From Bradyrhizobiaceae bacterium (GTDB lineage Bacteria > Pseudomonadota > Alphaproteobacteria > Rhizobiales > Xanthobacteraceae): 64,000 nucleotides of DNA. Of this stretch, positions 56,778 to 64,000 are shown in pieces (position 1 is the stretch's first letter; each line of letters begins with the position of its first letter). The notes below the pieces were generated by a model, which did no database searches, was not told the DNA's origin, and saw only the letters and a list, made by a program, of their open reading frames with translations. The stretch covers positions 1 to 64,000 of the forward strand of contig RXJJ01000010.1 of the NCBI GenBank assembly GCA_003963145.1, in the 5' to 3' direction. Both the position numbers and the translations under genes were made by a program.

Positions 56778-58370
56778 TCACCCCGGACTATCCGGCAAGA
56801 TCACAACGCCCTCGGCACCACGCAGAGTGAAATCGATCGGGACGGGGCAGTTCAACCTGTCCATGAAGTTGGACAGCAGAATTTGCCCGTTCAAATCCTT
56901 TGGCAACGGAATGATGTGGCTGCCGAAGTTCAACGCGACGATGAGACCGCGGCCCTGATGTTCGCGCTGGTACACGAGCAGATCGCCGTCCTGCAAAATC
57001 CGCCTGTAGCTTCCCACCGCCAGTTCGGGACGCTTGCGGCGCAAGTCAAGAAGCGCGCGATACAGATTCAGCATCGAGGTCTTGTCAGCGGTCTCCGCCG
57101 CGACATTGCGCCGGGCGAAATCATCTCCCAGCGGCAGCCAGGGTTCGCCATTTGTAAACCCGGCATGGCGTGATTGATCCCATTGCATCGGCGTGCGGCA
57201 GCCGTCGCGGCCAAGGCCCCTCCCCGGCAGATTCTTCTCCCACGGATCACGCACGCGATCCGGCGGGATCGTCACCTGCGTCATGCCGATTTCGTCGCCG
57301 TAATAAAGCGTCGGCGTGCCGCGCAGGGTCAGCAACAGCATCGCGGCCAGGCGCGCCTGATCCTCACCGATCCGGCTCGCCAGACGCATGCGATCGTGAT
57401 TGCCGAGCACCCAGTTCGGCCATGCGCCCTGCGGCAGAACTTTCTCATATCTGTCGATCAGATCGCCGACAGACTGCGCGGTCCAGGGCGTGCCGATGAG
57501 CGAGAAGTTGAACGGCAGCTGCGCGCCGTCGAGATTCTTTCCGTAATACGCCGTGAGCTTTTCCGGCGGCAGATAAATCTCGCCAATCAGCACGCGATCC
57601 TCGAATTCGTCCATCACGCGCCGCAGGCCGGCGACGATGTCTTGAACCTCCGGCCGGTCGGTCGAATGGATATGCGACAGCTCCTGATAGGGCGGCATGC
57701 CGGCCATAAAATCGGGATTGGGCGGATCGTCGCGAAACTGCGCGTCCTTGATCAGGTGCCACATCACATCGACGCGGAAGCCGTCGACGCCGCGCCGCAG
57801 CCAGAACCGCATCACCTCATGCATCGCCTCGCGCACGTCGGGATTGCGCCAGTTCAGATCCGGCTGCGAACGCAGAAAGGCATGATAATAATACTGACCG
57901 CTCGCCTCATCGAACTGCCAGGCGCTGCCGCCGAATTCGGACAGCCAGTTGTTCGGCGGCCCGCTTCCCTGCCCATCGCGCCAGATGTACCAGTCGCGCT
58001 TCGGGTTATTCCTCGAGCTCCGGCTTTCGATGAACCACGGATGCCGGTCGGAGGTGTGATTGGGAACGAGATCGAGAATGACCTTGAGGCCCTGCGCATG
58101 CGCCGCGGCGACCAGCGCATCGAAGTCCGCCATCGCGCCGAACAGAGGATCGATGCCGGTATAGTCGGAAATGTCGTAGCCGAAATCCGCCATCGGCGAG
58201 GGAAACACCGGCGACAGCCAGAGCGCATCGACGCCGAGCTCGCGCAGGTACGGCAGGCGCGCGATGATGCCGCGCAGATCGCCGACCCCGTCGCCGTCGC
58301 TGTCCTGAAACGAGCGTGGGTAAATCTGATAGAGCACCCCGCTCTGCCACCAGCGGAAATTATCGATCAT
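56778..58370 (-). CDS. GH13 alpha-glucosidase-type enzyme
   Basis: The 530-residue glycoside hydrolase family 13 enzyme begins WWQSGVLYQIYPRSFQDSDGDGVGDLRGI. The catalytic nucleophile Asp is in RRGVDGFRVDVMWHL, the acid/base Glu in VLIGEIYLPPEKL and the third Asp in VLGNHDRMRLASRIG. It resembles oligo-1,6-glucosidase or sucrose/trehalose-type hydrolases. No signal peptide, so cytoplasmic. The ATG at 58370 fits the fold; an upstream extension is unlikely. It is a stand-alone gene; sugar specificity cannot be read. Confidence 0.88.
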   Translation of the reverse strand: MIDNFRWWQSGVLYQIYPRSFQDSDGDGVGDLRGIIARLPYLRELGVDALWLSPVFPSPMADFGYDISDYTGIDPLFGAMADFDALVAAAHAQGLKVILDLVPNHTSDRHPWFIESRSSRNNPKRDWYIWRDGQGSGPPNNWLSEFGGSAWQFDEASGQYYYHAFLRSQPDLNWRNPDVREAMHEVMRFWLRRGVDGFRVDVMWHLIKDAQFRDDPPNPDFMAGMPPYQELSHIHSTDRPEVQDIVAGLRRVMDEFEDRVLIGEIYLPPEKLTAYYGKNLDGAQLPFNFSLIGTPWTAQSVGDLIDRYEKVLPQGAWPNWVLGNHDRMRLASRIGEDQARLAAMLLLTLRGTPTLYYGDEIGMTQVTIPPDRVRDPWEKNLPGRGLGRDGCRTPMQWDQSRHAGFTNGEPWLPLGDDFARRNVAAETADKTSMLNLYRALLDLRRKRPELAVGSYRRILQDGDLLVYQREHQGRGLIVALNFGSHIIPLPKDLNGQILLSNFMDRLNCPVPIDFTLRGAEGVVILPDSPG

Positions 58371-58439
58371 GCGCCGGGCCGCTCCTCGCGGACCTGTGCC
58401 CGCCAGACAACCTATGACGCAATCCCGCAAATAAAAAAA

Positions 58440-58461
58440 GGCCGGGGCTACTGCCCCGGCC
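58440..58461 (-). terminator. Intrinsic terminator downstream of frc
   Basis: GGCCGGGG (58440-58447) pairs with CCCCGGCC (58454-58461), loop CTACTG. On the minus strand a run of seven T follows (58439 down to 58433). It ends the oxc-frc transcript. Confidence 0.92.
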
Positions 58462-58489
58462 AAGGTCATCCTCGGGGGAGACTTACAAG

Positions 58490-59767
58490 TTACTCAGCAG
58501 CGGCCAGAGGCTGGTCGCCGATCGCACCCGATGCGCGAACTTCGCCGATCTGAGCATCGGAGAACTTCAGCACATCGCGCAGGATTTCTTCAGTGTGCTC
58601 GCCGAGCAGCGGCGAGCGTTCCACGACTGTCGGGGAGTCCGACAGCTTGATCGGGTTGCCGACCGAGATGTACTCGCCGCGCACCGGATGATCGACCTTG
58701 ACCAGCGTGCCGGTCGCGTACAGCGACTGGTCCTCGGCGATTTCCTTCATCGACAGGATCGGGCCGCACGGAATGTCGAACTTGTTGAGAATGTCCATCG
58801 CCTCGAACTTGGTCTTGGTCATGGTCCACTGTTCGATACGCCCGAAAATCTCGTTCAGGCGCGGCAGGCGGGCCGCCGGCTTGGCGTAGTTCGGATCGGT
58901 CTTCCAGGTCGGCTCGCCGATCACGTCGCAGATCTTCTCCCAGACCGGAGCCTGGGTGATGAAATACAGATACGCGTTCGGATCCTGCTCCCAGCCCTTG
59001 CACTTGACGATACGGCCCGGCTGGCCGCCGCCGGAATCGTTGCCAGCGCGCGGGGTGGCGTCGCCGAACGGAATGCCCTCACCGAACTGGCTGTATTCCT
59101 TGAGCGGACCGTGCGCGAGGCGCTGCTGGTCGCGCAGCTTGACGCGGCAGAGATTGAGCACGCCGTCCTGCATCGCAGCGGTGACGCGCTGACCCTTGCC
59201 GGTCATGGTGCGCTGATAGAGTGCGGTGACAATGCCGAGCGCGAGGTGAAGGCCGGTACCGGAATCGCCGATCTGCGCGCCGGTGACCAGCGGGAAGCCG
59301 TCACGGAAGCCCGTGGTGGAGGCTGCGCCACCGGTACACTGGGCGACGTTCTCGTAAACCTTGCAATCCTCGTAGGGACCGGGGCCGAAACCCTTGATCG
59401 AGGCAACGATCAGCTTCGGGTTGATCTTGTTGATGGTCTCCCAGGGGAAGCCCATGCGGTCGAGCACGCCGGGGCCGAAATTCTCGACCAGCACGTCGCA
59501 CGACTTGATCAGCGCGGTGAGAACTTCCTTGCCCTTGGCGTTCTTGGTGTCGAGCGTGATCGAACGCTTGTTGTGGTTGAGCATCGTGAAATAGAGGCTG
59601 TCCGCGTTCGGAACGTCCTGCAGCTGGCCGCGGGTGATGTCGCCCACGCCCGGACGCTCGACCTTGATGACGTCGGCGCCGAACCATGCCAGCAACTGGG
59701 TGCAGGTTGGGCCGGATTGAACATGCGTGAAGTCGAGGATTCGAACACCCTGTAGCGCCTTGGTCAT
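58490..59767 (-). CDS. frc: Formyl-CoA:oxalate CoA-transferase
   Basis: The 425-residue class III CoA-transferase starts [39 protein letters not shown]. The catalytic Asp is in [14 protein letters not shown] (about residue 169), and a Gly-rich GGGQPG loop (about 258-263) is typical of Frc. It moves CoA from formyl-CoA to oxalate. The ATG at 59767 follows GGAGGG. It is 79 bp after oxc on the same strand, and the two enzymes form the classic oxalate-degrading pair. An in-frame upstream extension is Arg-rich and unlikely. Confidence 0.96.
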   Translation of the reverse strand: MTKALQGVRILDFTHVQSGPTCTQLLAWFGADVIKVERPGVGDITRGQLQDVPNADSLYFTMLNHNKRSITLDTKNAKGKEVLTALIKSCDVLVENFGPGVLDRMGFPWETINKINPKLIVASIKGFGPGPYEDCKVYENVAQCTGGAASTTGFRDGFPLVTGAQIGDSGTGLHLALGIVTALYQRTMTGKGQRVTAAMQDGVLNLCRVKLRDQQRLAHGPLKEYSQFGEGIPFGDATPRAGNDSGGGQPGRIVKCKGWEQDPNAYLYFITQAPVWEKICDVIGEPTWKTDPNYAKPAARLPRLNEIFGRIEQWTMTKTKFEAMDILNKFDIPCGPILSMKEIAEDQSLYATGTLVKVDHPVRGEYISVGNPIKLSDSPTVVERSPLLGEHTEEILRDVLKFSDAQIGEVRASGAIGDQPLAAAE

Positions 59768-59846
59768 AACTTCCCTCCGATTGATTCTTGTATTTCCCGT
59801 TTGCTCTGGCTTCGCCGCCCGCGAAGGCGGGCGGCGCGCCGTTCGA

Positions 59847-61577
59847 TCACTTCTTTTTCTTGACGACGCTTTGCGGATTGAGATTGCCGATGCGGCCGCT
59901 CTCGCTGCCTGCGCCCGGATCAATCACAGCGTTGATAAGAGTCGGCTTGCCCGAATCCATCGCCTCGTTCACGGCCCGGCGAAGTTCGTCCGGGGTGGTC
60001 ACGTTGGCTCCGATGCCACCGAAAGCTTCCATCATCTTGTCGTAGCGGGCACCCTTCACGAACACGGTCGGTGCCGGATCGCCGCTACCCGTCGGATTGA
60101 CATCGGTGCCGCGATAGATGCCGTCATTGTTGAAGATGACGATACAGACCGGCAGGTTGTAGCGGGCGATGGTTTCGACTTCCATGCCCGAGAAACCGAA
60201 GGCCGAGTCGCCTTCCAGAGCCAGAACCGGCTTGCCGGTCTCGATCGCAGCCGCGATCGAATAGCCCTGGCCGATGCCCATGATGCCCCAGGTGCCGACG
60301 TCGAGACGCTTGCGAGGCTTGTACATATCGACAACGCCGCGCGCGAGATCGAGCGTGTTGGCGCCTTCGTTCACGAAGATCGCATCCGGGCGCTCCTTGA
60401 TGACATCGCGAAGCACACCCAGCGCGCCATAGTAATCCATCGGCGTGTTGTTGTTGCGCAGCTTCGGCGCCATCTTGGTGATGTTGTCGTTCTTCTTCGT
60501 CGTCACCGCGGTAGTCCAGTCGGACGCGGCGGGCGTCCACTTGTCGCCCATGCCGTTGAGAAGCGCGGTCACGCAGGAGCCGATGTCGCCGACAACCGGC
60601 GCCACGATCTCGACGTTCGAGTCCATTTCCTTCGGCTCGATGTCGATCTGGATGAACTTCTTCGGAGCGTCGCCCCAAGCCTTGCCCTTGCCGTGACTGA
60701 GCAGCCAGTTCAGGCGCGCGCCGATCACCATGACGACGTCGGAATCCTTGAGAACGGTCGAGCGCGCAGCGCCCGCGCACTGCGGATGGGTGTCGGGAAG
60801 AATGCCCTTCGCCATGCTCATCGGCAGGAATGGAATGCCGCTCTTTTCAATGAGTGCCTTGAGCGCGTCGTCGGCCTGCGCGTAGGCAGCGCCCTTGCCG
60901 AGAATGATGAGCGGCTTTTTCGCACTCTTGAGCACGTCGAGCGCGCGCTTGACCGACTCCGGAGCCGGAATCTGCGCCGGAGCAGCGTCGATGACCTTGA
61001 CCAGCGACTTCTCGCCGGCTGCGGCGTCCATCACCTGGCCGAACAGCTTGGCGGGCAGATCGAGATAAACACCGCCGGGACGGCCGGAAACCGCGGCACG
61101 GATCGCGCGGGCGACGCCGATGCCGATGTCCTGCGCGTGCAGCACGCGGTAGGCCGCCTTGCACATTGTCTTGGCGACGGCGAGCTGGTCCATTTCCTCG
61201 TAGTCGCCCTGCTGAAGGTCGACGATCTCGCGCTCGGACGAGCCGGAAATCAGGATCATCGGGAAACAGTTGGTCGTGGCGTGAGCCAGCGCGGTCAGGC
61301 CGTTGAGGAAGCCCGGCGCAGAAACCGTGAGGCAGATGCCCGGCTGTTTTGTGAGAAAGCCAGCGATCGACGCGGCGTAGCCGGCGTTCTGCTCGTGGCG
61401 GAATGAAATGACCCGGATGCCCTCGGCCTGCGCCATGCGGCCGAAATCCGTCACCGGAATGCCCGGCACGCCATAAATGGTTTTGACGCCGTTCAGCTTG
61501 AGCGCGTCGATGATAAGATGGAAGCCGTCTGTCAGCTCCTGATCATCGGTGTTCTGTACGACTGCTGCGACTGACAT
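59847..61577 (-). CDS. oxc: Oxalyl-CoA decarboxylase
   Basis: The 576-residue thiamine-diphosphate enzyme has an N-terminal pyrimidine-binding domain ([53 protein letters not shown]). The C-terminal ThDP motif is [35 protein letters not shown]. It decarboxylates oxalyl-CoA to formyl-CoA and CO2, feeding Frc in a cycle. It is the first gene of oxc-frc and faces oxlT across a 713-bp regulatory gap. Confidence 0.96.
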   Translation of the reverse strand: MSVAAVVQNTDDQELTDGFHLIIDALKLNGVKTIYGVPGIPVTDFGRMAQAEGIRVISFRHEQNAGYAASIAGFLTKQPGICLTVSAPGFLNGLTALAHATTNCFPMILISGSSEREIVDLQQGDYEEMDQLAVAKTMCKAAYRVLHAQDIGIGVARAIRAAVSGRPGGVYLDLPAKLFGQVMDAAAGEKSLVKVIDAAPAQIPAPESVKRALDVLKSAKKPLIILGKGAAYAQADDALKALIEKSGIPFLPMSMAKGILPDTHPQCAGAARSTVLKDSDVVMVIGARLNWLLSHGKGKAWGDAPKKFIQIDIEPKEMDSNVEIVAPVVGDIGSCVTALLNGMGDKWTPAASDWTTAVTTKKNDNITKMAPKLRNNNTPMDYYGALGVLRDVIKERPDAIFVNEGANTLDLARGVVDMYKPRKRLDVGTWGIMGIGQGYSIAAAIETGKPVLALEGDSAFGFSGMEVETIARYNLPVCIVIFNNDGIYRGTDVNPTGSGDPAPTVFVKGARYDKMMEAFGGIGANVTTPDELRRAVNEAMDSGKPTLINAVIDPGAGSESGRIGNLNPQSVVKKKK

Positions 61578-61894
61578 AGTGTTCTCTCCCAGGATATCGC
61601 CGCTTGCCGCGGCTTCTGTGTAACGTCGCTCGCTTGCGATGTGCTCGGCAAGCGGGCTTCAAGATCATTCCCTAGTGCGGCATTGAAACGTAGTTACGGG
61701 CCGGCGCATCTGCCTGGAGAATCCCGGTGCCGAAAGCGCATCCTTCGCCGCCAACTGGCTTGGCTTTTGCGAAATGACTGCGCTTGAACTTCATCGGCCG
61801 CCCCGAATACTCAATGCGGAAGACAGTGATTGCGACAAACAGACGCGCTTCGCACCACTCTCCCTTCAATGGGAAAGCAGCACGGCAAAACTGA

Positions 61895-61913
61895 GTGGCA
61901 TACCAAATACCAA
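61895..61913. promoter_or_regulatory. Operator-like motif, copy A (GTGGCATACCAAATACCAA)
   Basis: This 19-mer matches copy B at 62224-62242 at 16 of 19 positions. It shares TGGCATA and ATACCAA. It lies about 320 bp upstream of oxc. The TGGYATA/TATRCCA half-site style is like operators of FCD-type GntR regulators, which is inference. Confidence 0.5.
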
Positions 61914-61941
61914 CTGTCAATAATTCTGAAATGTCGCATTG

Positions 61942-61958
61942 TCGTTGCAGTGCAACGA
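61942..61958. promoter_or_regulatory. Perfect 17-bp palindrome (TCGTTGCAGTGCAACGA)
   Basis: Eight bases on each side of a central G are exact inverted copies. The TTGCA/TGCAA half sites and 17-bp length suggest a dimeric transcription-factor site. No cognate regulator gene is in the window. Confidence 0.5.
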
Positions 61959-62003
61959 GAAAATGCCAACACGACAGGCGAGAAATCGCATTCAAACAAA
62001 ATG

Positions 62004-62031
62004 GGCGTTTGCCACTCGCGAGTTAAACGCC
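62004..62031. promoter_or_regulatory. Nested inverted repeat (GGCGTTT/AAACGCC around ACTCGCGAGT)
   Basis: An outer 7-bp stem GGCGTTT (62004-62010) / AAACGCC (62025-62031) encloses the perfect 10-bp palindrome ACTCGCGAGT (62014-62023). It could be a hairpin in a leader transcript or another protein site. No U-run follows, so a terminator is unlikely. Confidence 0.4.
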
Positions 62032-62223
62032 GGACGATTCACGACGCAGCTTTTGGTGCACTGCAGCTTGGCGGGTTTGCCCGGAAAAGATTTTCACAAG
62101 CATCCTCCTAACGCCTTGTGCTTCATCGTCCTGACTTAACAGCCGACTCTTAATCTTGGCGGTCTTGTTCATTGCGGTCTGAAAACGAGGGTTCTGTGCG
62201 GTCCGACTTTTCCCTCTTGCCTA

Positions 62224-62242
62224 TTGGCATATCATATACCAA
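62224..62242. promoter_or_regulatory. Operator-like motif, copy B (TTGGCATATCATATACCAA)
   Basis: Nearly perfect palindrome, with TTGG(C)ATAT and ATAT(A)CCAA arms around a central C. It lies 48 bp upstream of the oxlT start, where it could overlap the promoter. It matches copy A at 16 of 19 positions. Confidence 0.55.
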
Positions 62243-62290
62243 AATCCTTCCTTACGCGCTCCATAAGAGAGTGCGATTGGGAGGAACGAT

Positions 62291-63601
62291 ATGACGGTAT
62301 CGGCGGGTAATGACGCTACGCGCGTCAACGACAGCTATCGATGGATGCAATTGGCCATCGGTGTCGGCTGCATGGTGATGATTGCTAACCTTCAATACGG
62401 ATGGACGTTCTTCGTCCCCGACATTCAGAAAAAATTCGGCTTCGATCGCGCTGCGATTCAATGGGCCTTCACTCTCTTCGTATTGTTCGAAACCTGGCTG
62501 GTGCCGATCGAAGGCTGGTTCGTGGATAAATACGGTCCGCGTCTGGTCGTCCTTTTCGGAGGCGCGCTGTGCGCGATCGGCTGGGTCATCAACTCCTACG
62601 CCACCTCGCTCAACGCTTTCTATATCGGTCAGGTGATCGCAGGCATCGGCGCGGGCGCTGTGTACGGCACCGCCGTAGGTAACGCCCTGAAGTGGTTTCC
62701 CGATAAACGCGGTCTTGCCGCCGGCATCACCGCCGCGGGCTTCGGTGCAGGTTCGGCTCTCACGGTCGCCCCGATCCAGGCCATGATCAAGGACTCCGGC
62801 ATTCAGGCCGCATTCTTTAACTTCGGCATCGGTCAGGGCCTGATCTGTATGGTTCTGGCGCTGTTCCTTGCTGCTCCGAAGAAGGGTCAGGTCCCTGCTC
62901 CGGTTCAGAACGAAAGCATCCAGCAGACCCGCCGCGATTACAGTCCCGGCCAGGTTGTGAAGACACCGATCTTCTGGCTGATGTATCTCATGTTCGTGAT
63001 CGTCGGCGCGGGCGGCCTGCTTGTGACCGCCAACCTCAAGCCGATTGCAGCCGACTGGAAGATCGACGCCATTCCGGTGACGCTGATCGGCCTGACGATG
63101 ACGACGGTGACATTCGCTGCGACCATCGACCGCATCCTCAACGGTTTGACCCGGCCCTTCTTCGGCTGGATCTCGGACAAGATCGGCCGCGAGAACACAA
63201 TGTTCATCGCCTTCGGCATGGAAGGCATCGGTATCTATCTGCTTTACCTGTGGGGCCAGAACCCGGTTTGGTTCGTCATCCTCTCGGGCTTCGTGTTCTT
63301 CGCATGGGGTGAGATTTATTCCCTCTTCCCGTCGACCTGCACCGACACGTTCGGTTCGAAATTCGCAACCACCAACGCGGGCCTGCTCTATACCGCGAAG
63401 GGCACGGCTGCGTTGCTCGTTCCGTTCGGAAACTATCTGCAACAGTACACCGGCAACTGGGACACCGTGTTCCTGGTCGCTGCCGGCGGCAACATCCTGG
63501 CATCCTTGCTGGCTCTGCTTGTGCTCAAGCCATGGCGCAAAGTGGTTGTCGAGAGGAGCCACGCCACGATGCCGGCAACCGCCGGACAATACGCAACCTG
63601 A
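62291..63601 (+). CDS. oxlT: Oxalate/formate antiporter, MFS
   Basis: The 436-residue major facilitator protein has 12 membrane segments and matches OxlT-type transporters: NLQYGWTFFVPDIQKKFGFDRAAIQWAFTLFVLFETWLVPIEGWFVDKYGPR, then GIGAGAVYGTAVGNALKWFPDKRGLAAGITAAGFGAGSALT. It would exchange oxalate for formate across the inner membrane. It is transcribed divergently from oxc-frc, so import and breakdown are encoded together. A GGAGG site lies 8 bases upstream. Confidence 0.92.
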   Translation: MTVSAGNDATRVNDSYRWMQLAIGVGCMVMIANLQYGWTFFVPDIQKKFGFDRAAIQWAFTLFVLFETWLVPIEGWFVDKYGPRLVVLFGGALCAIGWVINSYATSLNAFYIGQVIAGIGAGAVYGTAVGNALKWFPDKRGLAAGITAAGFGAGSALTVAPIQAMIKDSGIQAAFFNFGIGQGLICMVLALFLAAPKKGQVPAPVQNESIQQTRRDYSPGQVVKTPIFWLMYLMFVIVGAGGLLVTANLKPIAADWKIDAIPVTLIGLTMTTVTFAATIDRILNGLTRPFFGWISDKIGRENTMFIAFGMEGIGIYLLYLWGQNPVWFVILSGFVFFAWGEIYSLFPSTCTDTFGSKFATTNAGLLYTAKGTAALLVPFGNYLQQYTGNWDTVFLVAAGGNILASLLALLVLKPWRKVVVERSHATMPATAGQYAT

Positions 63602-63612
63602 CGATGGATCAG

Positions 63613-63641
63613 CGGGCCCGCCGGCATCCCCGGCGGGCCCG
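63613..63641 (+). terminator. Terminator-like hairpin downstream of oxlT
   Basis: A perfect 12-bp stem, CGGGCCCGCCGG (63613-63624) with CCGGCGGGCCCG (63630-63641), has a 5-base loop and is followed by TTGCCTTTAAG. It starts 11 bp after the oxlT stop. The U-tract is imperfect. Confidence 0.75.
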
Positions 63642-63896
63642 TTGCCTTTAAGTGAAGACCCTCTTTTACGAAGAAGACGCAACGAGCAGAAACAGCGAAC
63701 GATCCGATCGAAAGACAAAGTCTGCCCGGTCGGCAGCACCACCACCGCCTGATCCCCGCAGCGTGACGGATGCTGCCGGAGCCGATCAGGGTTTTCGAAC
63801 CAATCTCAACCGGCCCGATTGCCGAGTTTGAAACCAAACCATTCCCGGAGCATGTCCGGTCTCACGGCTTAACGCTGAAACATTGGAGTTTGACTT
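63642..63896. other. Non-coding gap between oxlT terminator and the next gene
   Basis: About 255 bp with no supported gene. Only short unremarkable ORFs are seen. It probably holds the promoter of the gene starting at 63897; no clear -35/-10 pair could be fixed. Confidence 0.4.
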
Positions 63897-64000
63897 ATGG
63901 CCACCGATAAAGCTTCCGTCCGCAAGATTCTCGACGCTGTCAAAGCCGACGGCCGCACCAGCCTCACCGCCCCCGAAGGCAAGCTGGTTTGCGATGCGTA
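63897..64000 (+). CDS. Start of ATP-grasp acyl-CoA synthetase-like gene (3' end outside window)
   Basis: The visible 34 codons read MATDKASVRKILDAVKADGRTSLTAPEGKLVCDA. This opening resembles the ATP-grasp subunit of NDP-forming acetyl/acyl-CoA synthetases (pattern ...A..EGRT.LTEPE.K.L...YGIP). GGAG lies 8 bases before the ATG. Downstream of oxlT it may encode an acyl-CoA synthetase acting on oxalate or a related acid, an inference from position. Too short to classify firmly. Confidence 0.5.
   Translation, partial: MATDKASVRKILDAVKADGRTSLTAPEGKLVCDA

Larger units (their letters stand above)
61578..62290. other. 713-bp oxc/oxlT divergent intergenic region
   Basis: No convincing gene is seen. 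A minus-strand open frame (61672-61995) has no family features. The region holds two copies of a 19-bp near-palindrome, a perfect 17-bp palindrome and a nested hairpin, listed separately. It is less G+C-rich than the genes either side and probably contains promoters for both oxc-frc and oxlT. Confidence 0.75.

Noticed and set aside
61672..61995. 107-codon minus-strand open frame in the oxc/oxlT gap
   Set aside because: No family features and no ribosome site, and it overlaps the operator-like motif and the palindrome. It is more likely non-coding.

Overview
The window looks like chromosome of a Rhizobiales bacterium in the Bradyrhizobiaceae/Nitrobacteraceae, probably near Afipia/Oligotropha or Bradyrhizobium. 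This is inferred from gene content and high G+C, not from any search. The clearest markers are a complete lipid A very-long-chain fatty acid cluster (acpXL to lpxXL), an oxalate cluster (oxc, frc, oxlT), TakP-like TRAP receptors and DUF2865/DUF2059 proteins.

Layout. 1-6.1 kb is an accessory segment. It opens inside a gene whose N-terminal part is 27 copies of a 12-bp tandem repeat, read in frame as V-x-x-Q. Next is a phage-type gene split by an IS1595-family element that carries two passenger genes. A tightly overlapping cassette of small phage/island genes and a tyrosine integrase follow, with a 5' tRNA-Gln-like fragment beside the integrase that probably marks the attachment site. 6.4-10.6 kb is core-like: HerA-type ATPase, AhpD-like protein, MgtC-like membrane protein, ParB-like protein and a small membrane protein. 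10.8-16.1 kb is the lipid A VLCFA operon, from carrier protein through dehydratase, two ketosynthase-type proteins and a reductase to the acyltransferase. 16.2-33 kb is mostly minus-strand: a PotF-like binding protein, aminotransferase, rhodanese, two tandem Kup potassium transporters, MotA/MotB, PssA/Psd phospholipid synthesis, an Atm1-type ABC exporter, CimA, a GNAT enzyme and CysS; a LOG-family protein is on the plus strand.

33-45 kb holds secreted small proteins, GltX, NadE, class II DAHP synthase, a secreted beta-propeller, glutathione reductase, RpiA, Gph and a lipoprotein. 45-51.2 kb holds MoaA and a TRAP transporter: two membrane subunits on the plus strand converging on two near-duplicate receptor genes. 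51.3-58.4 kb holds Mrp, a second MgtC-like protein, a membrane histidine kinase, a retropepsin-like protease, DusA and a GH13 glucosidase. 58.5-64 kb is the oxalate module: oxc-frc on the minus strand, oxlT divergent, and the start of an ATP-grasp acyl-CoA synthetase gene. The 713-bp oxc/oxlT gap holds two copies of a 19-bp motif, a perfect 17-bp palindrome and a hairpin, which looks like a regulatory region.

Most notable: (1) the in-frame repeat gene whose copies differ only at amino-acid-changing positions; (2) IS1595 insertion with apparent loss of target DNA; (3) a ketosynthase pair in which one member has no cysteine at all, resembling the alpha/beta pairs of type II polyketide synthases; (4) the repeated operator-like motif in the oxalate region; (5) a low-G+C patch inside cysS; (6) duplicated TRAP receptors. 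I found no CRISPR array, rRNA or complete tRNA gene.
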